Source: Synergistaceae bacterium
GTDB lineage: Bacteria; Synergistota; Synergistia; Synergistales; Aminobacteriaceae
Assembly (NCBI GenBank): GCA_017475805.1
Contig: JAFVEW010000070.1
Span: 1-5,643 of the forward strand
DNA length: 5,643 nucleotides
Direction of reading: 5' to 3'
A program made the translations under genes and the position numbers. Below are positions 1 to 5,643 of this stretch, piece by piece. Under the pieces are notes generated by a model. It saw only the letters and a program-made list of their open reading frames with translations, was not told where the DNA came from and did no database searches. The number at the start of each line of letters is the position of its first letter. The first letter of the stretch is position 1.

Positions 1-725
1 AAATAAAATTCGTTTTTTGAAAATCCAAAGGCGTCATCATCCGCGCTTGCGTGAGTGTTAATTTTCAATAAAGTTTTATGCCATTCGTAATCGCTTTTTT
101 CTAAATAATGAGCGTCGCCTGTTGCGATTATAGGGATACCTGTATCTTTTGAGATTTGAATTATTGCCTCATTAACTTTTTTTTGTTCCGGCAATGAGTT
201 AGGCATGACTTCTAAGAAAAAATTTTCTTTGCCTACAGTGTCTCGATACCATTCAGCTTCCTGCCTTGCCTGTTCAAATTTTTCATGCAAAATTAACTGA
301 GGAATTTCTCCGGCCAAGCAAGCCGACGAAAATATAATTCCCTCATGATATTTTGCTATAAGCTCATGATCTATTCGAGGCTTATAATAAAATCCTTGAG
401 TATTTGCTATTGAAACTAATTTAATTAAATTATGCCAGCCTGTTAAATTTTCAGCGAGCATTATTAAATGATTATATCTTTTATCTTCTCTTGATGATAT
501 TCCTGACGGAGCTACGTAAGTCTCGCAGCCTAAGATAGGCTTGACGTCGTTAGCCTTGCAATTTTCATAAAATTCTACAGCTCCATACATGACTCCGTGA
601 TCAGTCATAGCTACGGCTTTACGTTCCCAGCCTGCGACTTTTTGAGCTAATTTTTTAGTTCTTATTGCTCCGTCTAATAAACTATATTCAGTATGAACGT
701 GAAGATGGACAAATTCTTTAGACAT
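1..725 (-). CDS. dnaE: DNA polymerase III subunit alpha, N-terminal PHP domain (partial)
   Basis: This is the catalytic subunit of the replicative DNA polymerase. Only the first 241 codons are in the window; the gene runs off the left edge, so the polymerase core, helix-hairpin-helix and OB domains are not visible. The protein opens MSKEFVHLHVHTEYSLLDGA, the standard start of DnaE with the HxH motif of the PHP domain. Further PHP motifs follow: TDHG (41-44), GCETYVAP (66-73), SACLAGE (134-140) and ATGDAHY (201-207). The expected metal ligands H9, H11, D18, H43, E68, H86, C136, D204 and H206 all seem to be present, so the PHP site may be an active 3'-5' proofreading nuclease; that is inference from the family. 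The ATG at 723-725 matches the family start. A purine-rich ribosome binding site (AGGAAAGGA) lies about 15 nt upstream, slightly far. dnaX lies upstream on the same strand, with a 399-bp gap between. Confidence 0.96.
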   Translation of the reverse strand, partial: MSKEFVHLHVHTEYSLLDGAIRTKKLAQKVAGWERKAVAMTDHGVMYGAVEFYENCKANDVKPILGCETYVAPSGISSREDKRYNHLIMLAENLTGWHNLIKLVSIANTQGFYYKPRIDHELIAKYHEGIIFSSACLAGEIPQLILHEKFEQARQEAEWYRDTVGKENFFLEVMPNSLPEQKKVNEAIIQISKDTGIPIIATGDAHYLEKSDYEWHKTLLKINTHASADDDAFGFSKNEFY

Positions 726-766
726 TTTTTATTAATTTTTTCCTTTCCTAAATCCTGATTTTTAAG

Positions 767-775
767 TGTTATAAT
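767..775 (+). promoter_or_regulatory. Extended -10 promoter element, plus strand
   Basis: The sequence TGTTATAAT is a perfect extended -10 box (TGnTATAAT), which would start transcription near 782. No good -35 is seen at the usual distance, which extended -10 promoters tolerate. Transcription would run rightward, antisense to the flanking genes, and meet the plus-strand terminator at 912-953. The TTATAA core is palindromic, so the same site could also act as a -10 for dnaE on the minus strand. AT-rich sequence makes chance matches possible. Confidence 0.35.
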
Positions 776-776
776 G

Positions 777-805
777 AACTAAAACCGTCTGGGAGAGGTC
801 AGACG
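777..805 (-). terminator. Hairpin with short T-tract upstream of dnaE
   Basis: On the minus strand, CGTCTG (805-800) and CAGACG (791-786) form a perfect 6-bp stem around an 8-nt loop, followed by GTTTTAGTT. This looks like a modest intrinsic terminator. It would end transcripts coming from dnaX and the small ORF before dnaE. The T-tract is short and interrupted, so termination may be partial and dnaE may still be partly co-transcribed. On the plus strand the same hairpin would sit at the 5' end of the candidate antisense RNA. Confidence 0.4.
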
Positions 806-813
806 TCAAATTT

Positions 814-866
814 TTAAGGCTTAGCCGAAGCGGGGCTGGAATCCCCACCTCAGGCGTAAACCTTAA
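814..866 (-). other. Long imperfect stem-loop just 3' of the small ORF
   Basis: Arms 814-835 and 843-866 pair along almost their whole length around a 7-nt loop (836-842). The outer block is TTAAGG with CCTTAA, then a pairing run, GCC with GGC, and an inner GGGG with CCCC. Read as minus-strand RNA, three positions become G-U wobble pairs; on the plus strand the same positions are A-C mismatches. The structure is therefore more stable as minus-strand RNA, which suggests selection on the transcript that carries the small ORF. It starts 8 nt after the ORF stop codon. It may protect the mRNA 3' end or control termination. It has no T-tract directly after it. Confidence 0.5.
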
Positions 867-874
867 GCGGAAGA

Positions 875-988
875 TTATAAGCGTTTAATGGCACGGATCA
901 GATCCGTTACCGCTCGTACGAAGTTTGTGTGTGCTTCTACGAGCTTTATTTTTAAGTAGAGTTTTATCAACTCCAATAACTTTTTCAC
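875..988 (-). CDS. Small cationic amphipathic protein, 37 residues, unknown function
   Basis: I do not recognise this protein. It begins MKKLLELIKL with a GTG start and ends IRAIKRL. Support for translation is the ribosome binding site AAAGGAG at 997-1003, with the ideal 8-nt spacing to the GTG at 986-988. Another in-frame GTG lies six codons upstream but has no comparable site. The peptide has nine Lys/Arg and three Asp/Glu, about +6 net. It is rich in Leu and Ile spaced as in amphipathic helices, with two helical stretches (about 2-19 and 23-37) around a short AHTN segment. It has no uncharged run long enough for a transmembrane helix and no signal peptide. It lies between dnaX and dnaE in the same direction. 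It could be a membrane-active toxin, a regulatory peptide, or a chance ORF; a plus-strand terminator lies within it on the other strand. Confidence 0.45.
   Translation of the reverse strand: MKKLLELIKLYLKIKLVEAHTNFVRAVTDLIRAIKRL
912..953 (+). terminator. Intrinsic terminator, plus strand
   Basis: GCTCGTA (912-918) pairs perfectly with TACGAGC (938-944). After a bulged C at 919, GAAG (920-923) pairs with CTTC (934-937), around a 10-nt loop. The stem is followed at once by TTTATTTTT (945-953). This is an 11-bp stem plus U-tract, the textbook shape. The minus strand has no T-tract after the stem, so the signal is directional. No plus-strand protein gene ends here, which is why an antisense RNA is proposed. 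Confidence 0.5.
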
Positions 989-996
989 GCTATCAT

Positions 997-1023
997 CTCC
1001 TTTCACTTGAATTTTTTTTCAAG
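997..1023 (-). promoter_or_regulatory. Ribosome binding site and adjoining hairpin of the small ORF
   Basis: AAAGGAG (1003-997, minus strand) is a near-perfect Shine-Dalgarno sequence 8 nt before the GTG start. Directly 5' of it, CTTGAA (1023-1018) and TTCAAG (1011-1006) can form a 6-bp hairpin with an A-rich loop, ending 2 nt from the Shine-Dalgarno. The hairpin leaves the site exposed, so it may help to keep it accessible or protect the leader. Confidence 0.45.
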
Positions 1024-1059
1024 CTACTTGGGATGACCCCTTGTAAGCCTCATTCTGAA

Positions 1060-1080
1060 ATTCAAACTTCAAATTTCAAA
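1060..1080. repeat. Three tandem 7-bp direct repeats (NTTCAAA)
   Basis: ATTCAAA, CTTCAAA and TTTCAAA follow one another without gaps and differ only in the first base. The array overlaps an inverted repeat, GAAATT (1057-1062) with AATTTC (1072-1077). It lies 45 bp after the dnaX stop codon and about 70 bp before the small-ORF start, where a promoter or operator for the small ORF could be. Two copies of AAGCCTC (1045-1051 and 1081-1087) flank it. It could be an operator or a decayed element, or be chance in AT-rich sequence. Confidence 0.45.
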
Positions 1081-1124
1081 AAGCCTCTCCGCGAATTATT
1101 TTAACATTAATATTTTTCTCTTTA

Positions 1125-2852
1125 TTATTCGCTTTCTCCTTCTTGTTCTTCGTGTTCAAATTCTAAATCATTTTCTGCTTCTTCTGCAGCTTCTTCGTGC
1201 TTAATTAAAATAATTTCAGGCTTAGTTTGCAAGCGTACTAATTCTTGCTTGAATTTATCGAAGGCTGAATTTTTTTCGCGTTTTGTCGAAGTTTCTTGTT
1301 CGGGAGCTTCAAAATTTTCGTCCGACGTTTGATTTTGAACTTTGACGGACTCGAAAACTTGAGTTTGAGGCGTTTCAGCGGCTTCAAATTTGAAAGATTG
1401 GCACGTGAATTGACGCACGCCGAATTTCACTATGACGTTTGAATAATCGCTAAAAATTTCCGCAAGTGTTGCGCTATTTCGATCTTGTCTGAAAAATTCA
1501 TAACAATACGAACTCTGAAAATCTAAAATCAAATTTTTATCTTTTTCATACGGTCTTGAATCAAAAAGTCCGCAATAAATTAAAAAATTTTTTTCGTGAG
1601 CAGCTGCTAAAATTTTTTCTTTCAGACCTTCGTCAAATTCAATTTCATTAGGCTTGTCTTCGATAGTCGGAGCAGAAGGCGTTGTTATTTGTCTTTCATG
1701 AGCCGCTGGCGGTACAGAATTTAATGCAGGAGGCGCAGCATTTACAGCGGGCTGAGGCATGGAAATAGTTTCTTGAGGCTGTATCTGCTCTAACATCATA
1801 AAGAACATTCCTAAAATAATATCGTTCCTAAGTCCCATCCGAGCCTGAGCTAAAATTTTATTAACGACGTTCAATAAATAATGAAGGCTATCGGGCTTCC
1901 AATTTGAAGCCTCTTCACGCAAAAATTTTTTTTCAGGTTCTGAGCCGCCAAGATTTCCTATAATTTTTGGCCATTTCGATATTAGCCACAAATCCCTGAC
2001 GAGCGCGAAAATTTCTTCAAAAACTCGAACTCCCGAAGCTCCTGCCTCAAACATTGATTTCAGAATTTCGTAAGCATCTTCGGGTGAAGTTCGCAGATTT
2101 ACAAGCCAGCGTTCAAAGGCCGAGCGACTGCCTGCGCCGAATGAAGCCTCAACGTTAGCAAGCGTTATATCTCCTGCTGCCGTTACTTGTTCAAGCAAAG
2201 ATAAAGCATCTCTCAAAGCTCCGTCGGCCTGCCTCGCAATTTCCCATAGGGCTTCAGGCTCAAAGTTAAAATTTTCGAGTTTGCAGACTTCTTCAAGTCT
2301 TTTATAAATATCCTGCGGGCTTATCGTATGAAAAGGAATATGCTGACAACGCGAACGAATAGTAACGGGAACTTTGTGCGGCTCTGTCGTTGCTAAAATA
2401 AAAATAACATGTTCCGGCGGCTCTTCAAGAGTTTTTAAGAGTGCGTTAAAAGCTCCTTGCGATAACATATGAACTTCGTCAACGATATAAATTTTATATT
2501 TCGATGTAAACGGCGCGAGAGTTACATTCTCTTTCAAGTCTCTGATATTATCGACGCCGTTGTTTGAAGCTCCGTCGATTTCAATGACGTCGAGACTCTC
2601 ACCCTGAGTTATGCTCAAACAGTTTGAACAATGACCGCAGGGTTCAAAATTTTCACGTTCGAGACAGTTTAGGGCCTTTGCAAAAATTCTAGCGACAGAA
2701 GTCTTCCCGCAGCCTCTCGAGCCTGAAAATAAATATGCGTGTCCAACTCTGTCTTTAGCGATTGAGTTTGTTATGATTTCAATCGCGGATTTTTGGCCAT
2801 AGACGTCAGAAAAATTTTGCGGCCTGTATTTTCGATATAGCGAAATGCTCAT
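1125..2852 (-). CDS. dnaX: DNA polymerase III subunits gamma and tau
   Basis: This is the clamp-loader ATPase of the replicative polymerase, which places the beta clamp on DNA; the full-length tau form also ties polymerases to the helicase. The start MSISLYRKYRPQ is typical of the family, and an AGGTG ribosome binding site lies 8 nt upstream. The AAA+ core is complete: Walker A GSRGCGKT (44-51), a four-cysteine zinc module (C63, C72, C75, C78), Walker B with D125-E126, sensor 1 LATTEPHK (153-160) and the SRC motif with its arginine finger (167-169). The collar domain runs to about 360. A Pro/Ala-rich linker (about 365-400) is followed by a folded-looking domain (403-490), a charged linker, and a very acidic tail (552-575). 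At 575 residues it fits a tau-length protein. A tandem slippery sequence at codons 420-424 could produce a shorter gamma form. dnaE lies downstream on the same strand; a hypothetical gene diverges upstream. Confidence 0.97.
   Translation of the reverse strand: MSISLYRKYRPQNFSDVYGQKSAIEIITNSIAKDRVGHAYLFSGSRGCGKTSVARIFAKALNCLERENFEPCGHCSNCLSITQGESLDVIEIDGASNNGVDNIRDLKENVTLAPFTSKYKIYIVDEVHMLSQGAFNALLKTLEEPPEHVIFILATTEPHKVPVTIRSRCQHIPFHTISPQDIYKRLEEVCKLENFNFEPEALWEIARQADGALRDALSLLEQVTAAGDITLANVEASFGAGSRSAFERWLVNLRTSPEDAYEILKSMFEAGASGVRVFEEIFALVRDLWLISKWPKIIGNLGGSEPEKKFLREEASNWKPDSLHYLLNVVNKILAQARMGLRNDIILGMFFMMLEQIQPQETISMPQPAVNAAPPALNSVPPAAHERQITTPSAPTIEDKPNEIEFDEGLKEKILAAAHEKNFLIYCGLFDSRPYEKDKNLILDFQSSYCYEFFRQDRNSATLAEIFSDYSNVIVKFGVRQFTCQSFKFEAAETPQTQVFESVKVQNQTSDENFEAPEQETSTKREKNSAFDKFKQELVRLQTKPEIILIKHEEAAEEAENDLEFEHEEQEGESE
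1564..1594 (-). promoter_or_regulatory. Candidate -1 frameshift (slippery) site in dnaX
   Basis: Codons 420-424 read GAA AAA AAT TTT TTA. They contain two overlapping -1 heptamers in the correct phase, A AAA AAT and T TTT TTA. After a slip on the second one, the -1 frame adds six residues and stops at TGA (1563-1561), giving a 430-residue product. Eight bases after the heptamer, a weak stem may form: CGG with CCG, an A-A mismatch, then CTT with AAG. No Shine-Dalgarno-like stimulator is seen upstream. In several bacteria dnaX makes gamma this way or by polymerase slippage, and the E. coli gamma is almost the same length. The A7T6 run could also be plain AT bias. Confidence 0.4.
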
Positions 2853-2908
2853 TAAATTTTCACCTGTAATTTTTTATTAAGCTAATTTTAAGCCGAAAAT
2901 TAAATATA

Positions 2909-2917
2909 TGCTAAAAT
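2909..2917 (+). promoter_or_regulatory. Possible extended -10 element for the 140-residue gene
   Basis: The divergent gap between dnaX and the hypothetical gene (2853-2966) must hold promoters for both. On the plus strand, TGCTAAAAT fits an extended -10 box, with only a poor -35 upstream, and lies about 50 bp before the ATG at 2967. On the minus strand, TAAAAT near 2890-2885 with TTAGCA 18 bp upstream is a possible dnaX promoter. Both are weak motif matches in AT-rich DNA. Confidence 0.3.
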
Positions 2918-2966
2918 CATTCAGAAATTCAGAAAAAATCACATTAAAAAAGGAGTTTTATCACAT

Positions 2967-3389
2967 ATGCCTATGCAGATCGGTATCGACGAGCTTTTAA
3001 GTATGCTTGTCTCACGTCTTGAAGAAGTAGCTCTCGAAACAGAAAACCAAAAAAGCAAATTTAATATAATGTTCAGAATGTTATATAAAAAAGGACTTTT
3101 TAACGAACAAGACGCCTACGAGGCCGTTAAAGACGAACATAAAATTCTTTTTGAACTCGGAGCTATTAAAGAAATGCCCGACGACGCAGCAATAAAAGCC
3201 GCAGCAGAAAATTTAATGCTCTGGATCAAAGGCGACGCCGAAGCGATTAAAAAATCTGTCGAAGATATTAGAAAACGTCTTGAGAAAGCCGCCGAAGAAC
3301 AAAACAAACCTAAAATTGACGTAGCTCCGGCCGGAGTCTTAAACGAACTCGACAGACTTGGAGCAAATAATAAAAAAATTATTCTCTAA
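2967..3389 (+). CDS. Hypothetical helical protein, 140 residues
   Basis: I do not recognise a family. The reading frame is well supported: AAAGGAG at 2949-2955 lies 11 nt before the ATG, and codon use resembles that of the neighbours. A second ATG two codons later is less likely. The protein is soluble, with no signal peptide or membrane span, and is rich in Glu, Lys and Ala. Residues 7-60 look like two or three helices (with the segment FRMLYKKGLFNEQDAYEAVK). Residues 70-112 are strongly helical, and the stretch from about 94 to 112 (including VEDIRKRLEKAAEE) may form a coiled coil. The tail after about 113 has more Pro and Asn and is probably flexible. It has no cysteine and no visible catalytic motif. 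It begins a plus-strand unit with the dehydratase gene 21 bp downstream, but this does not reveal its role; it might be a partner or scaffold protein. Confidence 0.8.
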   Translation: MPMQIGIDELLSMLVSRLEEVALETENQKSKFNIMFRMLYKKGLFNEQDAYEAVKDEHKILFELGAIKEMPDDAAIKAAAENLMLWIKGDAEAIKKSVEDIRKRLEKAAEEQNKPKIDVAPAGVLNELDRLGANNKKIIL

Positions 3390-3410
3390 ATCTAATTCAA
3401 TTTTTAAGTC

Positions 3411-5261
3411 ATGAGAATATCGGCAGTTATTAAAGAATATTGGCGAAAAACGTCAGGGAAATTTTTTATAGTTGCTCTGCTTGATTTTATATTGCTTGCG
3501 TTCGCCGTTTATTTTGGCTATGCAATACGAGTAGGACAGCTTTTCCCTAAATATGCTCACGTAGGAGACTGGCAATACGTTGCGCTGACATTCCCTGTCA
3601 TATGCGTTGCTGCTTTTACTTTGTTCGGACAATATCGCACAATATGGCCTCACGCAGGCACGGAAGATTATGTAAAATTTGCATCGGTTTATGTCTTAGC
3701 GTTCATAATTTTTCTGATGTCGAATTTGATTTTTAATTTCGCTGTATTCTCGCGTGTTGCTTTTGCAATAGCGTTTTTTGCCGGATTATTTTTATGCGGC
3801 GGCTTGCGTTTTTCGTGGCTCATGACTAAATCTCTTCATACGAACAAAAATAAACAAAGATTAAAGACTTTGATAATCGGCGCAGGCGAAGCAGGAGCTT
3901 ATTTAGCCCGAGACCTTATGCGCAATGAAAATGAATTATATCCTGCAGGTTTCATTGACGATGACCCGCATAAAATCGGCATGAGAATATCAGGCTTAAT
4001 TGTCTTAGGCGACACTACGCAAATAAAATCGATAGTAGAGAATGAAAAATTCCAAGTCGTTTTAATATCTGTTTCAGTTTATAACGGCAAAAAAATTCGC
4101 GAAATTTATAATGTCCTTGCGCCGCTCAATGTTCAAGTTAGAATTTTGCCGAGCCTTCGTGAACTTGCGGGCGGCCAAGTTTCAGTCTCGCGTTTAAGAA
4201 AAGTTAAATTAGAAGATTTATTAGGCCGCGACCCTATTAGAATTAATCTTGATCCTTCAATGAACTATATTAAAGGGAAGAGAATTTTAATTACGGGCGC
4301 AGGAGGTTCGATAGGAAGCGAGATAGTTAATCAAGTTTTACATAATGAACCTTCAGAACTCTACGTTCTTGGACACGGTGAACAGTCTATTTATTTGCTG
4401 ATGGAGGCTCTTAATAAGTTAAATTTGCAAATCCCTGTTCAGCCTGTCATCGCTGACGTCGCTGACGAAATCGCAATGAAAGCTGTTTTTGAAAAATTTA
4501 AGCCTCAAATTATCTTTCATGCCGCTGCTCATAAACATGTGCCTTTAATGGAACTTTCGCCGCGTGAGGCTATGCGGGTTAATGGTCTTGGAACTCGAAC
4601 AATAGCACGTCTTGCAGGAAAATTTAACGCCGAGCGAATGGTAATGATTTCGACTGATAAAGCCGTAAATCCTTCGAGCGTCATGGGAGCGACAAAAAGG
4701 CTTGCTGAGAAAGTTCTTGAACAAGAGCAGCATAATTACCCTGAAACTAAGTACATGGCCGTTCGATTTGGAAATGTTTTAGGCAGTCGCGGGAGTGTCA
4801 TTCCTAAATTTGAAGAGCAGATTTCAGCGGGCGGTCCTGTTACGGTAACTCATCCTGACATGCGTAGATATTTCATGTTAATCCCTGAAGCTGTGAGCCT
4901 TGTCATTCAAGCAGGAGCATTGGGACATGGCGGCGAGCTTTTTGTTTTAGACATGGGCGAGCCTGTGAATATTAAAGAAATGGCCGAGCTTTTAATTCGT
5001 CTCTGCGGCTACGAGCCTTACAAAGAAATTAATATAGTTTTCTCTGGCATAAGACCGGGCGAAAAACTTTTTGAAGAATTATTTTATGACGAAAATTCCG
5101 TTCATGGAACGTTAAATCCTAAAATTTTCGTAAGCAAAATAAAAACAGAGTTAAGTCAAATTGATCCTGAACTCGATATAAAACTTGAATATGCTTTGCG
5201 AAATCCGAGCGAGGCATTATCACTTCTCAAAAAGTTAGTTCCTGAATATCAAAAGCCTTAA
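3411..5261 (+). CDS. Membrane-bound nucleotide-sugar 4,6-dehydratase (CapD/WbpM/PglF type)
   Basis: This enzyme probably removes water from a UDP-HexNAc, most likely UDP-GlcNAc, to give a 4-keto-6-deoxy sugar for capsule, O-antigen or protein glycosylation. The N-terminus has four membrane spans (about 17-39, 55-74, 88-111 and 114-132). A first Rossmann domain follows, with GAGEAG at 157-162. The catalytic short-chain dehydrogenase domain starts near 290 with TGAGGSIG (295-302) for NAD(P). The active-site region is ISTDKAVNPSSVMGATKR (413-430); Met425 replaces the usual Tyr of the YxxxK motif with Lys429, a known trait of the large WbpM-like members. RPGEKLFEELF (548-558) is the conserved C-terminal motif. 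The 616-residue length fits the long form. An in-frame stop lies two codons upstream, so ATG 3411 is the first possible start, yet no Shine-Dalgarno is seen; translation may be coupled to the gene 21 bp upstream. The exact substrate and stereochemistry cannot be read from sequence. Confidence 0.93.
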   Translation: MRISAVIKEYWRKTSGKFFIVALLDFILLAFAVYFGYAIRVGQLFPKYAHVGDWQYVALTFPVICVAAFTLFGQYRTIWPHAGTEDYVKFASVYVLAFIIFLMSNLIFNFAVFSRVAFAIAFFAGLFLCGGLRFSWLMTKSLHTNKNKQRLKTLIIGAGEAGAYLARDLMRNENELYPAGFIDDDPHKIGMRISGLIVLGDTTQIKSIVENEKFQVVLISVSVYNGKKIREIYNVLAPLNVQVRILPSLRELAGGQVSVSRLRKVKLEDLLGRDPIRINLDPSMNYIKGKRILITGAGGSIGSEIVNQVLHNEPSELYVLGHGEQSIYLLMEALNKLNLQIPVQPVIADVADEIAMKAVFEKFKPQIIFHAAAHKHVPLMELSPREAMRVNGLGTRTIARLAGKFNAERMVMISTDKAVNPSSVMGATKRLAEKVLEQEQHNYPETKYMAVRFGNVLGSRGSVIPKFEEQISAGGPVTVTHPDMRRYFMLIPEAVSLVIQAGALGHGGELFVLDMGEPVNIKEMAELLIRLCGYEPYKEINIVFSGIRPGEKLFEELFYDENSVHGTLNPKIFVSKIKTELSQIDPELDIKLEYALRNPSEALSLLKKLVPEYQKP

Positions 5262-5264
5262 AAA

Positions 5265-5300
5265 AATTCCCCTACTAGTGAAAGCAGGGGATTTAATTTT
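5265..5300. terminator. Bidirectional intrinsic terminator
   Basis: TCCCCT (5268-5273) pairs with AGGGGA (5286-5291), with two more inner pairs (CT with AG) around an AGTGAA loop. It is flanked by an A6 run on the left and a T-rich run (TTTAATTTTT) on the right, so it can end transcription from both sides. It starts 4 nt after the dehydratase stop codon and lies about 10 nt beyond the L19 stop codon, between two convergent genes. Confidence 0.8.
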
Positions 5301-5309
5301 TCTATTTTC

Positions 5310-5643
<334 letters not shown>

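Larger units (their letters stand above)
782..953 (+). ncRNA. Candidate antisense RNA opposite the small ORF
   Basis: This is inferred from two boundary signals: an extended -10 box at 767-775 and an intrinsic terminator at 912-953, with no plus-strand gene between them. The transcript would be about 170 nt and would be antisense to most of the 37-residue ORF (875-988), from its stop codon back to about codon 12. It would also cover the long stem-loop at 814-866. It would not reach the ribosome binding site of the ORF. I do not recognise a known RNA family. The layout resembles type I toxin-antitoxin loci in which the antitoxin RNA overlaps the 3' end of a small toxin gene, but function is unproven. 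Confidence 0.3.

Noticed and set aside
786..860. Plus-strand resemblance to a glycine riboswitch aptamer (GGGAGAGG, GCCGAAG and CTCAGGC in order, with similar spacing).
   Set aside because: The pairing elements do not hold: there is no clear P3 stem before GCCGAAG, the conserved GGAGCAA after it is missing, and the expected purine-rich motif after CTCAGGC differs. There is no glycine gene downstream; the plus strand ends in a terminator and then lies antisense to dnaX. The wobble pairs also favour minus-strand RNA.
780..960. 6S RNA, tmRNA, SRP RNA or RNase P RNA in the dnaX-dnaE gap.
   Set aside because: None of the conserved core sequences of these RNAs is present, and the 5' and 3' ends of the region do not pair as 6S RNA requires.
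1918..1934. Second slippery run in dnaX (A8T5, codons 307-311).
   Set aside because: A -1 slip here stops after three codons, near residue 312, cutting through the collar domain needed for clamp-loader assembly. It is therefore unlikely to be a programmed site.
3116..3307. Minus-strand 63-codon open frame inside the 140-residue gene.
   Set aside because: It is fully antisense to a gene with a good ribosome binding site, and its Ser/Ala/Phe-rich product is typical of reverse-frame translation. The same applies to the antisense frames at 3453-3653 and 4545-4733.

Overview
The window is AT-rich bacterial DNA with housekeeping replication genes, a two-gene cassette for surface-sugar synthesis, and a foreign-looking right end. 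The single-DnaE plus tau-type DnaX set and the L19 sequence indicate a bacterium. Low GC and many A/T homopolymer runs would suit a Firmicutes- or Synergistota-like host, but this is a weak guess.

Left half, minus strand: dnaX (1125-2852, clamp-loader gamma/tau subunit) reads leftward toward dnaE (725-1, replicative polymerase alpha subunit, only the N-terminal PHP domain present). The two products work in the same holoenzyme, since tau binds the polymerase and loads the sliding clamp. Between them is a 399-bp gap that is not empty. It holds a 37-residue ORF with a strong ribosome binding site (875-988, minus), a long stem-loop just after its stop codon, a second hairpin with a short T-tract before dnaE, and a three-copy 7-bp direct repeat. 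On the opposite strand there is an extended -10 box and a convincing intrinsic terminator. These could bound an antisense RNA of about 170 nt overlapping the small ORF.

Right half, plus strand: after a divergent intergenic region of 114 bp come a 140-residue helical protein of unknown function (2967-3389) and, 21 bp later, a 616-residue membrane-bound nucleotide-sugar 4,6-dehydratase of the CapD/WbpM/PglF type (3411-5261). They probably form one transcript, which ends at a bidirectional hairpin (5265-5300).

Right edge: a continuous minus-strand frame encodes the C-terminal half of ribosomal protein L19 (5310 to about 5510), fused without a break to an internal piece of ATP synthase beta (about 5511-5643) containing its P-loop. 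GC jumps from about 44% to about 61% at the join. This is best explained as a chimeric sequence (assembly, library or amplification join), not a real fusion gene.

The biologically most interesting points are a tandem slippery sequence in dnaX that would yield a 430-residue gamma-like protein by -1 frameshifting, and the small-ORF/antisense-RNA arrangement between dnaX and dnaE.
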